Below, piece by piece: positions 54,118-64,000 of a DNA stretch of 64,000 bases. The stretch covers positions 62,001 to 126,000 of the forward strand of contig QQVD01000050.1 of NCBI GenBank assembly GCA_003388555.1, in the 5' to 3' direction. Source of the stretch: Acidobacteriota bacterium (GTDB taxonomy: Bacteria; Acidobacteriota; Thermoanaerobaculia; Multivoradales; Multivoraceae). Both the position numbers and the translations under genes were made by a program. The notes below the pieces were generated by a model. It worked only from the letters and a program-made list of their open reading frames with translations, made no database searches and was not told where the DNA came from. Position 1 is the first letter of the stretch; every line of letters starts with the position of its first letter.

Positions 54118-55728
54118 ATGCCCGATCGCAACGACCTCAATGCGACCTACTCCCGGCTCTCGAGTCTTTTCCGCTCGGCCTGGACCTTCCACCAGTTCGT
54201 CCAGGGTGTCAACAAGATCTTCTCCTCCGAGCAGATCGATCTCAGCGGGCTGAGCTTCCAGGGCGTCTACAGCAAGCTGAAGGCGGTGCCGCCGGCGCTG
54301 CAGAGCGACGACACGCAGGCCGCGGCGCGCTCGCTCGAGGCGGCCGAGGAAGACCTCTCGCGGCTGCTCGACCGCCTGGTGCAGATCGACGAGCGGGTGT
54401 CGCCGGCGCTGCTGCGCCGCTTCTTCGAGCGGGTCAAGAAGTACGACCGCAAGATCCTCGGGCAGCTGCTCCGGTTCCTGGTCCTGACCCGGGATCGCAG
54501 CTGGGGCATCGACCGTCACGACAAGGTCGACTTCCTGGCCACGCGCTACACGGTGGAACGGGACGAGACGATCGGTGGCGACGCCGACGTGCTGGCGGAG
54601 CTGTGGGACGAGGTGCGCAGCGACTTCCCGGACCTGGCGAGCGTCGAGGAGCGAGTGAAGGACGCCGTCTCGGAGATGGCGTCGCAGCGGGAGGCGATGA
54701 GCAGCCTGTCGAGCCTCGAGCAGTTCAACGAGATGGGGCTCATCCAGGGCTTTCGCGACGTCAAGCACCGGCTCGGGCTGCTGGTGTTCGAGCCGCGGGT
54801 CATGGCTCAGCTGGTGGAGACCAACCTCTTCCTCAAGAAGTCGGTGTCGGGCTTCTACCAGATGGAGGAGCGCCGGATCGCGTCGGAGTACCAGGAGGTC
54901 TTCGAGCTCGAGCGCGAGGTCCGCACGGTCGACGACGCCCTCGACAGCGAGCTCGCCGAGTTCCGCGGTCAGGTCGAGGCGCTCGAGCGCAGCATCGAGG
55001 ACCAGAACGTCAAGCTGCACAGCCTCGTCGACGTCGGCAGCAAGGCCAGGCGCCTGATCCCGCGGCTGCGCTCGGCGGGCAACGGCAGCCAGGATGGCGC
55101 CGAGGACGCCGCCGAGCAGAGGTCCGGGTCGCGTCAGCCGGTCGAGGACACGGCCGAGATGGCCGCCACCGAGCTGCCCACCAACCAGCGCCCCACCGAG
55201 ATGTGGCGCGAGGGCATCGACGAGGACCGGCCGCAGGGGGCGCTGCGCATCCGCACCGCCTACGCCGAGCTGCTGGGCGACTCGCTACGCCAGCTGCTGC
55301 AGATGCTCGAGGGCAGCGACTGGAAGGCCGATCCGCAGGCGGTGACCCTGACCGAGGAAGCGCGGCCGTTCCGACTCGAGGCCCGCGAGGTCCTCGCCTA
55401 CCGCCGACTGCACGGCTCGATGCGGTTCGATCGCGAGGTGGAGCAGTTCATCCTCGAGGCGTGCGCCTTGCGCCTGCTGATCTCGTCCCAGGCCGAGGAG
55501 ATCGTCGGCCTGCTCGACGTGCAGCGCCGGCGGCGCGAGGGCGCTCCCTTCGAGGAGGCGCGCCGGATGTGCCGCCTGTCGAGTCTGTTCGAGGCGCGTT
55601 TCGAGCATTTCCTGCACCAGTCCCTGCTCTCCAACCGACCCGACGACGCCCGCGAGCTCTACCGGCTGCGCATGAGGCTGGTGCGCGACTACTCGGGGCT
55701 CTGGTTGCTGGTGCACCACACCGCTTGA
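54118..55728 (+). CDS. Unknown helical protein
   Basis: A 536-residue soluble protein, strongly charged and predicted helical by pattern. I recognise no family. Coiled-coil-like heptads are visible at ~285-335 (YQEVFELEREVRTVDDALDSEL and after). A ~50-residue low-complexity linker (~325-375, rich in Glu, Ala and Asp) separates an N-terminal ~320-residue part from a C-terminal ~160-residue part. ATG 54118 is preceded by GAGG at 12 bases. No signal peptide is seen. It is divergent from hpt and 25 bases before the purine nucleoside phosphorylase gene, so the two may be one operon. A role in cell structure is only a guess. Confidence 0.55.
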   Translation: MPDRNDLNATYSRLSSLFRSAWTFHQFVQGVNKIFSSEQIDLSGLSFQGVYSKLKAVPPALQSDDTQAAARSLEAAEEDLSRLLDRLVQIDERVSPALLRRFFERVKKYDRKILGQLLRFLVLTRDRSWGIDRHDKVDFLATRYTVERDETIGGDADVLAELWDEVRSDFPDLASVEERVKDAVSEMASQREAMSSLSSLEQFNEMGLIQGFRDVKHRLGLLVFEPRVMAQLVETNLFLKKSVSGFYQMEERRIASEYQEVFELEREVRTVDDALDSELAEFRGQVEALERSIEDQNVKLHSLVDVGSKARRLIPRLRSAGNGSQDGAEDAAEQRSGSRQPVEDTAEMAATELPTNQRPTEMWREGIDEDRPQGALRIRTAYAELLGDSLRQLLQMLEGSDWKADPQAVTLTEEARPFRLEAREVLAYRRLHGSMRFDREVEQFILEACALRLLISSQAEEIVGLLDVQRRRREGAPFEEARRMCRLSSLFEARFEHFLHQSLLSNRPDDARELYRLRMRLVRDYSGLWLLVHHTA

Positions 55729-55753
55729 GCGGCGGGGCGCGGAGGGCACGACG

Positions 55754-56647
55754 ATGAGCGCGATGCAGGGGGAAGGGATGCCGGCAGCCGCGGGCGGCTT
55801 CGCCGCTGATCTCGAGCGCGCGGCGGCGCGCTGGCGCGAGCAGGGCCGCGAAGGCTGCGATCTGGTGGTGGTCTCGGGCTCCGGCCTCAGCGTCGACCTC
55901 GAGGGCGAGCTGCTGGAGCAGGGCGAGCTCGGTGAGCTGACCCCCTTCCCGGTGGGTGGCATCGTCGGTCACCCCCTCGCCTGGGAGCTGCGCCGCTGCC
56001 CGGGCGGGGCACGGGTGCTCTACTACCGCGGTCGGCTGCACGCCTACCAGGGATACGACACCGGCCAGGTGGTCTTCGCGTTGCGTCTCGCCGCGCTGCT
56101 CGGCGCCCACACGCTGATCGTCTCCAACGCCTCGGGCGGCATCGCCAGCGGCCTCGAGCCCGGCGACCTGGTGTGCATCGAGGACCAGATCAACCTCACC
56201 GGGCTCAATCCCCTGCGCGGCGAGCTGCCGGCCGCCTGGGGGCCCCAGTTCCCGCCGATGAGCAACGCCTACAGCGAGCGGCTGCGCGAGGTGGCCGCCG
56301 AGGTGGCGGCCGGGCTGGGGGTGCCCCTGGCGAAGGGCGTCTACGCCGGGTTGCTCGGGCCGAGCTACGAGACGCCGGCCGAGATCCGCTACCTGCGCAC
56401 GATCGGCGGTGACCTCGTCGGCATGTCGACGGTGCTCGAGGTGATCGCGGCGGTGCACATGGGGCTGCGCTGCCTCGGCATCTCGCTGGTGACCAACACC
56501 GCGGCGGGGCTGGTGAGCGCCCAGGGAGTGCCGGCCCAGCTCGACCACGACGACGTGCTCGAGGTCTCGGCGCGCGCCGCCGAACGTTTCCAGAAGCTGC
56601 TCGGGGCGCTGATCGCCGATCCGCGGGTGGCGCGCTGCGAGGCCTGA
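55754..56647 (+). CDS. Purine nucleoside phosphorylase
   Basis: A 297-residue enzyme of the trimeric PNP/MTAP type. GSGLSVDLEGEL, YYRGRLHAYQGYD (phosphate site), VSNASGGI, LLGPSYETPAEIRYLR and MSTVLEVIAA, VTNTAAGL map onto the standard motifs (usually MSTVPE). It cleaves inosine and guanosine to free base and ribose 1-phosphate. With hpt it forms a purine salvage pair. ATG 55754 lies shortly after the unknown helical gene; lysS follows 25 bases later. Methylthioadenosine as substrate cannot be ruled out. Confidence 0.82.
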   Translation: MSAMQGEGMPAAAGGFAADLERAAARWREQGREGCDLVVVSGSGLSVDLEGELLEQGELGELTPFPVGGIVGHPLAWELRRCPGGARVLYYRGRLHAYQGYDTGQVVFALRLAALLGAHTLIVSNASGGIASGLEPGDLVCIEDQINLTGLNPLRGELPAAWGPQFPPMSNAYSERLREVAAEVAAGLGVPLAKGVYAGLLGPSYETPAEIRYLRTIGGDLVGMSTVLEVIAAVHMGLRCLGISLVTNTAAGLVSAQGVPAQLDHDDVLEVSARAAERFQKLLGALIADPRVARCEA

Positions 56648-56672
56648 GCGCCCTGCGAAGAGAGGTCTGTCG

Positions 56673-58289
<1,617 letters not shown>

Positions 58290-58322
58290 GCGGGTGACGG
58301 CTGCAGCGAGCGGGTGGCGTTG

Positions 58323-59623
58323 ATGCGCGACGCGATGCGCGCTTCCCTGTTCGAGCTCGAGGTCGCTTTGCGCTATCTGCGCACGGCGCGGCGCGACGCG
58401 CTGGTGCGCCTGCTCTCGCGCATCGCCGGCGTCGGCCTGGGCGTCGGAGTGGCGGCGCTCATCCTGGCCCTCGCCGCGCTCAGCGGCTTCCAGGAGCGGC
58501 TGCTCGGCGCGGTGCGGCAGAGCACCCCGGCGCTGCAGCTCGAGCTGCGCCCCGAGCATCGGGTCGAGGACGTCCGGCGAGCGGTCGCCGAGGTGGTCCC
58601 CCAGCATGCCCTGCAGCAGGTGCTCGTCGGCCGAGGCTGGGTCGGTGGCGGCGGTCGCTACGAGGTCGCCGAGCTGGTCGGGTACGAGCGCCGTCGCCCA
58701 CGCTGGCTCGGCGAGGCCCTCCCGGCCGTGTCCTTCGGCGGTGAGGCCGACGGCCCAGCCGATCCCGATGCAGGGGTCTGGATCTCGCAGCGGCTGACCG
58801 GTCGCATCGGCCTCGCGCCGGGTGAGGCGGTGGAGATCGTGTCGCCGCGGCCCCATCTCGGACCGCGCGGGCCGCAGCCGCGGGCACGCTGGCTCGAGGT
58901 CGCCGGCTGGCTCGAGTCGCCGGACGTCGAGGAGGCCTTCAACGAGCGGGTGGCGCTGCCGCTCGACGTCGCCAGCACCCTGCTCGGCGCCGGCGACCGT
59001 CGTCTCGACCTGCTGCCCGAGGAGGTCGGTCTGCTCGGTGACGCCGAGTCCCGAGGTGGCGCTTCGTGGAGCGCCGCGGCGCGTTCCGATCGACGCCTGA
59101 GCGCCCTCGCCGGAGAACTGCGGGTGCATCTCGCCGAGGCCGGTCTCGAGAGCGTGCGGGTGCTCGACTGGCGCGACCGCAACCGGCCTCTGCTCTTCGT
59201 GCTGCGGCTCGAGAAGGCGGTGGTCTTCCTCGCCGTGGCGTTGATCGTGCTCGTGGCTTCGTTCGCGCTGCTGTCGACCCTGCACCTGCTGCTCGCCAAC
59301 AAGACACGCGAGATCGGTGTCTTCGGCGCCCTCGGGACGAGCCCGCGCAGGCTGCGTCGCATCTTCCGCACCCTGGGCCTGCTGCTGGCCGGCACCGGCG
59401 GCGTGGTCGGCGGACTGGTCGGCACCGCCCTGGCGTGGCTGCTCGACCGCTACGAGCTGCTGAGGTTGCCGGGACAGGTCTACATCCTCGACCACGTGCC
59501 CTTCTCGGTGCGCGCCACCGACGCCGGCCTGGTGATCCTGGCGGCTCTCCTGCTGACCTTCGCTGCCACGGTGCTCGGAGCGCGGCGGGTGGCGGCGCTC
59601 GACGTCGTCGAGGCGCTACGTCG

Positions 59624-59627
<4 letters not shown>
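58323..59627 (+). CDS. lolC: Lipoprotein-releasing permease LolC/LolE-type
   Basis: A 434-residue permease. N-terminus SLFELEVALRYLRTARRDALVRLLSRIAGVGLGVG carries the first helix. A periplasmic domain of ~220 residues is followed by three helices (~295-320, 345-370, 400-425). The cytoplasmic coupling element NKTREIGVFGALG and LRRIFRTLG is standard for LolC/E. ATG 58323 was chosen; GTG 58314 adds three residues. The stop overlaps the ATPase gene (ATGA). With LolD it extracts lipoproteins from the inner membrane. Only one permease is here, so a homodimer (LolF-like) is likely. Confidence 0.88.
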
Positions 59628-60391
<764 letters not shown>

Positions 60392-60406
60392 AGTTCGAGA
60401 CCTTGG

Positions 60407-60430
60407 CGGCCGGGAATGACCCCCCGGCCG
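60407..60430 (+). terminator. Hairpin after lolD
   Basis: CGGCCGGG and CCCGGCCG form an 8-bp perfect stem with an 8-nt loop, 16 bases after the lolD stop. GTGTTGTTTCC follows, which is T-rich for this genome. It is a likely terminator of the lysS-lolC-lolD operon. Confidence 0.5.
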
Positions 60431-60566
60431 GTGTTGTTTCCGGACGGCGAATCGTAGCCTCCCGACGGCTCCTGCCGCGGCGCGACAGAGCCCTCGGCCG
60501 AAGGCGTCGGCGGTCGCTCCGGCCGCGCTCGATATCCCTCAGCCCAGGCGTACCTCCTCTCCCCAC

Positions 60567-63053
60567 GTGTTCGAGAAGTACAACGAGAAGGCCCGGCGGG
60601 CTCTCTTCTTCGCCCGTTACGAGGCGAGCAAGCTCGGATCGCGGGTGATCGAGAGCGAGCACGTGCTGCTCGGAGTGCTGCGTGAGGGCGAGGAGATCGT
60701 CGGTGAGCTCTTCCGTCGGCTGCGGGTGAAGCCGGAGGACGTGCGACGCGAGATCGAGGGCGATCGCGTCTTCGTCGAGCGCATCTCGTCGACGGCCGAG
60801 CTGCCGCTCTCCGACGAATCGAAGAAGGTGCTCGCGTACGCCTCGCACGAGGCCGAGAGCATGGCCCACGACTCGGTCGGCTCCGAGCATCTGCTGCTCG
60901 GGATCCTGCGTGTCGACGGCTGTCTGGCGATGCGGGTGATGGCGCAGTACGGCTTCGACACCTATCGCGTGCGCGAGGAGGTGCTGGCGATCGTCAAGGA
61001 GCGCGAGAGCTCGAAGCAGAAGAAGGAGCTGCCCTTCCTCGCCGAGTTCGGGCGCGACCTCACCACGCTGGCCGGCGAGGGCGTCTTCGATCCGCTGATC
61101 GGCCGTGAAGCCGAGCTGGAGCGCATCGTCCAGATCCTCTCGCGGCGGACCAAGAACAACCCGATCCTGCTCGGCGAGCCCGGGGTCGGCAAGACCGCGA
61201 TCGTCGAGGGCCTGGCGCAGCGCATCGTCGACGGACGGGTACCGGTGCTGCTGGCGCGCAAGCGACTCATCGCGCTCGACCTGTCGCTGGTCGTCGCCGG
61301 CACCAAGTACCGCGGCCAGTTCGAGGAGCGCCTCAAGGGCATCCTCAAGGAGCTGCGCGAGCACGAGGATCTGATCGTGTTCATCGACGAGATCCACTCC
61401 CTCGTCGGCGCCGGTTCGGCGGAAGGCTCCCTCGACGCCGCGAACATCCTCAAGCCGGCGCTGTCGCGCGGCGAGGTCTCGTGCATCGGCGCGACGACCC
61501 AGAAGGAGTACCGCAAGTACATCGAGAAGGACCGCTCGCTGCTGCGCCGCTTCCAGTCGGTGCAGGTGATGCCGCCGACCGAGGTCGAGACCTTCGACAT
61601 CCTGCGCGGCCTGCGCGAGCGCTACGAGCAGTTCCACGGGGTGCAGTACCCCGACGACTCGCTGCAGGCGGCGATCCGGCAGTCGACGCGCTACATACCC
61701 GACCGCTTCCAGCCCGACAAGGCGATCGACGTGATCGACGAGGCGGGCGCCAAGGTCAAGCTGCGCCGAGTGCGCGACACCCAGAACCTGCGCCGGGTGG
61801 AGGGTGAGATCGGCCAGGTCGTCGGCGAGATGAAGTTGGCGATCTCCGACAAGGACTTCGAGAAGGCGGTCTATCTGCGCGAGCGCGAGATCGAGCTGCG
61901 CGAGGACCTCGAGACGCTCGGCAGCAGCGGCGCCAGCGACGAGCCGGAGGAGGTCCGCGTCGGCGACATCGAGGCGGTGATCGCGTCGTGGACCGGTATC
62001 CCGGTGGCCAGCCTGCAGAGCGACGAGGCGCTGCGCCTGAAGTCGATGGAGGAGGCGCTGCACCGCCGGGTCGTCGGCCAGGACCGGGCCATCGAGTCGA
62101 TCAGCCGCGCCATCCGCCGCTCACGCCTCGGCGTCGCCGACCCCAACCGCCCGAGCGGCTCGTTCGTCTTCCTCGGCCCGAGCGGCGTCGGCAAGACCGA
62201 GGTGGCGCGCCGACTCGCCGAGTTCCTCTTCGGCACCCAGGACGCGCTGGTGCGCTTCGACATGTCCGAGTACATGGAGAAGCACGCCGTCTCGAAGCTG
62301 ATCGGCTCGCCGCCTGGCTACGTCGGCCACGAGGACGGCGGCCAGCTCACCGAACGTGTGCGGCGCCAGCCCTACTCGATCATCCTCTTCGACGAGATCG
62401 AGAAGGCGCATCCCGACGTCGCCAACCTGCTGCTGCAGATCCTCGAGGACGGCGTGCTGACCGATTCGTACGGCAACCGGATCGACTTCAAGCACAGTCT
62501 GCTGATCCTCACCTCCAACCTCGGCTCGAACCTGGTGCTGCGCGGCGGCCGCATGGGCTTCGCCGGTCCCGACTCCGCCTTCCATCAGGTCGAGGAGGAG
62601 ATCCTCGCCGAGCTGCGCCGCGCCTTCAGCCCCGAGTTCATCAACCGCATCGACGAGGTCATCGTCTTCAAGCCGCTGCAGCGTGACGACCTGCGCGCCA
62701 TCGTCGACATCCTGATCGGTGACGTCAACATGACCCTGTCGTCGCGCGGCGTGCAGGTGGCGCTGACGCCGGAGGCGGGGGACTGGATCCTCGATCGTGC
62801 CGGGGTCGACCCCTCGGTGGGAGCGCGGCCGCTGCGACGCACCATCCAGCGCCACGTGCAGGACGCGATCTCCGACATCCTGATCCGCTCGGTGAGCGAC
62901 CAGGTCGGGCTGATCGAGGTCGACGTGCGCGAAGGCGAGCTGCACTTCGAGATCGCCGGCCCGGTCCGCGACGGCGGCGAAGGCTCGCCCGACGACCAGG
63001 CCGCCGGCGACACCGCGACCGCGGGCGCCGGATCCGGCGGCGCTTCGATCTGA
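60567..63053 (+). CDS. clpC: ClpC-type AAA+ protease ATPase
   Basis: An 828-residue unfoldase. Clp N-terminal repeats ~1-145 ([35 protein letters not shown]). First AAA domain: Walker [10 protein letters not shown] near 206, Walker [14 protein letters not shown]-type linker ([20 protein letters not shown]) near 430 distinguishes ClpC from ClpA/ClpB. Second [12 protein letters not shown] near 538 and [13 protein letters not shown]. It delivers proteins to ClpP. GTG 60567 is the start; the leader is 175 bases long. The C-terminus has a ~30-residue Gly/Asp-rich tail. Confidence 0.93.
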   Translation: MFEKYNEKARRALFFARYEASKLGSRVIESEHVLLGVLREGEEIVGELFRRLRVKPEDVRREIEGDRVFVERISSTAELPLSDESKKVLAYASHEAESMAHDSVGSEHLLLGILRVDGCLAMRVMAQYGFDTYRVREEVLAIVKERESSKQKKELPFLAEFGRDLTTLAGEGVFDPLIGREAELERIVQILSRRTKNNPILLGEPGVGKTAIVEGLAQRIVDGRVPVLLARKRLIALDLSLVVAGTKYRGQFEERLKGILKELREHEDLIVFIDEIHSLVGAGSAEGSLDAANILKPALSRGEVSCIGATTQKEYRKYIEKDRSLLRRFQSVQVMPPTEVETFDILRGLRERYEQFHGVQYPDDSLQAAIRQSTRYIPDRFQPDKAIDVIDEAGAKVKLRRVRDTQNLRRVEGEIGQVVGEMKLAISDKDFEKAVYLREREIELREDLETLGSSGASDEPEEVRVGDIEAVIASWTGIPVASLQSDEALRLKSMEEALHRRVVGQDRAIESISRAIRRSRLGVADPNRPSGSFVFLGPSGVGKTEVARRLAEFLFGTQDALVRFDMSEYMEKHAVSKLIGSPPGYVGHEDGGQLTERVRRQPYSIILFDEIEKAHPDVANLLLQILEDGVLTDSYGNRIDFKHSLLILTSNLGSNLVLRGGRMGFAGPDSAFHQVEEEILAELRRAFSPEFINRIDEVIVFKPLQRDDLRAIVDILIGDVNMTLSSRGVQVALTPEAGDWILDRAGVDPSVGARPLRRTIQRHVQDAISDILIRSVSDQVGLIEVDVREGELHFEIAGPVRDGGEGSPDDQAAGDTATAGAGSGGASI

Positions 63054-63061
63054 CCCACGTC

Positions 63062-63092
63062 GACGGCCGCCGCGAAGAGGAGCGGCGGCGTC
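63062..63092 (+). terminator. Hairpin after clpC
   Basis: GCCGCCGC (63066-63073) and GCGGCGGC (63082-63089) form an 8-bp stem, extended by GAC/GTC with one bulged base. The loop is 8 nt. It starts 8 bases after the clpC stop. There is no T-run, so it could instead be an RNA-stability element before bamA. Confidence 0.4.
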
Positions 63093-63157
63093 CACCCCGA
63101 CCCGCCGCGACGGCAACGATCACGTCCACTGCTCCCCGTTCTGCCGAGGAACCGCTC

Positions 63158-64000
63158 TTGCACCGCCACCGAAACTGCCCGTCGGGTTCCACGACCTCCA
63201 CCGCGGCGCGACCGGAGCGCCTGGTCGTGCTCGCACTCGCCCTCCTCCTCGCCGTCTCGGCGGCGCCGACCGGCGCGCTGCAGGGAGTGCAGGAATCGGC
63301 CGATGCCTTCATCGGTCAGGCGATCGTCGAGGTCGAGTATCGCGGCGTCGTCACCCTCGCCGAGGAGAGCATGAGCTTCTACCTCGACATCGAGCCCGGC
63401 CGCCCGTTCGATCCCGAGCGCCTCAACGCCAAGATCCGCGAGTTCTGGGACCGCGACCTGATCGACGACATCAGGGTCGACGCCGAGGCGGCTTCCGGCG
63501 GCGTCAGGTTGATCATCACCATCGTCGAACGGCCGGAGCTGCTGTCGATCGACTACCAGGGCCTCGACAAGGTCAAGCGCAACGACATCGAGGACGCCGC
63601 GGACCGCGAGCGCATCGAGCTCTACGAGGGCCTGCCGCTGAACCGCGGCGAGCTGGTGCGCCTGCAGCAGGTGATCAAGGACGTCTATTCCGAGCGCGGC
63701 TTCCGCTTCGCCGAGGTGGTCTTCGACATCCAGCAGGTGTCGCCGTCGGAGCGACGGATCCTGGTCACCGTCGACGAGGGCAACAAGGTCAAGATCGGCC
63801 GGGTCGACTTCGAGGGCAACGAGATCTTCGGCGGCGGGCGGCTGCGCTCGCAGATGGAGAAGACCAGGAAGTCCAACCTGCTCACCCGCATCCGCAAGCG
63901 CGACATCTACAACCCGGCGCAGGTCTCCGAGGACCTCGAGAACGTGCGCGACCTGTACCGGCGCTTCGGCTACAAGGACGTGCAGACCGGCGATCCGGTG
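63158..64000 (+). CDS. bamA: Outer-membrane assembly factor BamA, N-terminal part
   Basis: A partial gene cut by the window end, 281 codons visible. TTG 63158 has GAGGA at 7 bases. A signal peptide spans ~21-40 (RLVVLALALLLAVSAAPTGA). Three POTRA domains are visible: ~52-130 (QAIVEVEYRGVVTLAEES), ~130-220 (LLSIDYQGLDKVKRNDIEDA, DVYSERGFRFAEV) and the start of a third (VKIGRVDFEGNEIFGGGRL, DLYRRFGYKD). POTRA domains receive unfolded barrel proteins in the periplasm. The C-terminal barrel is outside the window. Omp85 relatives such as TamA cannot be fully excluded without it. Confidence 0.88.
   Translation, partial: MHRHRNCPSGSTTSTAARPERLVVLALALLLAVSAAPTGALQGVQESADAFIGQAIVEVEYRGVVTLAEESMSFYLDIEPGRPFDPERLNAKIREFWDRDLIDDIRVDAEAASGGVRLIITIVERPELLSIDYQGLDKVKRNDIEDAADRERIELYEGLPLNRGELVRLQQVIKDVYSERGFRFAEVVFDIQQVSPSERRILVTVDEGNKVKIGRVDFEGNEIFGGGRLRSQMEKTRKSNLLTRIRKRDIYNPAQVSEDLENVRDLYRRFGYKDVQTGDPV

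Overview
The window comes from a high-GC Gram-negative bacterium. It encodes a BamA-type assembly factor, a TonB-dependent receptor, outer-membrane beta-barrels and Lol-type ABC systems. It also has many Hanks-type Ser/Thr kinases and ECF sigma factors, a YVTN-type propeller, and a protein of the 'WEGDTLVVDTTNF' family that is common in Acidobacteriota. An acidobacterial origin (Thermoanaerobaculia- or Holophagae-like) is my best inference; Myxococcota or a related deltaproteobacterial lineage is the alternative. No rRNA, tRNA, CRISPR array or transposase was recognised. Coding density is very high, and many neighbours overlap by 1-4 bases (ATGA, GTGA or TGATG), which suggests translational coupling.

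Layout. 1-8.1 kb: an unknown polytopic membrane protein; a secreted Calx-beta protein ending in a DGFESGD tail; a zinc-ribbon/PDZ/multi-TM Ser/Thr kinase; an ECF-like sigma factor coupled to a P-loop kinase. 8.2-18.1 kb: a FAD-dependent desaturase-like enzyme coupled to a 1299-residue kinase/AAA/TPR protein; a repeat cluster; a second DGFESGD protein (beta-propeller); a DUF2541-like protein; a periplasmic protein of unknown role; a LuxR-type regulator. 18.1-22.2 kb (minus strand): an apparent transmembrane electron conduit made of a decaheme MtrA-like cytochrome, an MtrB-like porin, a monoheme cytochrome c, a tetraheme NapC/NirT-like quinol oxidase and a 74-residue membrane protein. 22.4-27.7 kb (minus strand): an envelope transport operon with a LolA-like protein, two FtsX/LolC-type permeases, a LolD/MacB-type ATPase and a beta-barrel.

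27.9-37.3 kb: a Cys-rich secreted protein, a TonB-dependent receptor, a GIY-YIG protein, a mismatch uracil-DNA glycosylase, a nicotinamidase facing NAD+ synthetase (NAD salvage), and a DUF305 protein. The DUF305 gene diverges from a sigma factor with a Cys/His-rich tail (CorE-like), which is followed by a copper-type P1B ATPase (37.4-39.8 kb); together these look like a metal-response module. 39.9-42.5 kb: an SDR enzyme, a thioesterase, a family-2 glycosyltransferase, and a roughly 300-bp G-rich heptamer tract in the divergent intergenic region.

42.5-64 kb is mostly housekeeping: gamma-carbonic anhydrase, hisS, aspS, aroB, an HD-GYP sensor, a roadblock protein, ftsY, ribD, an unknown protein, hpt, another unknown, a purine nucleoside phosphorylase, lysS, lolC/E, lolD, clpC and the start of bamA, which runs off the end.

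Start codons were chosen from visible Shine-Dalgarno sequences, overlaps and signal peptides. Family assignments are from recognised motifs only; no search was run.
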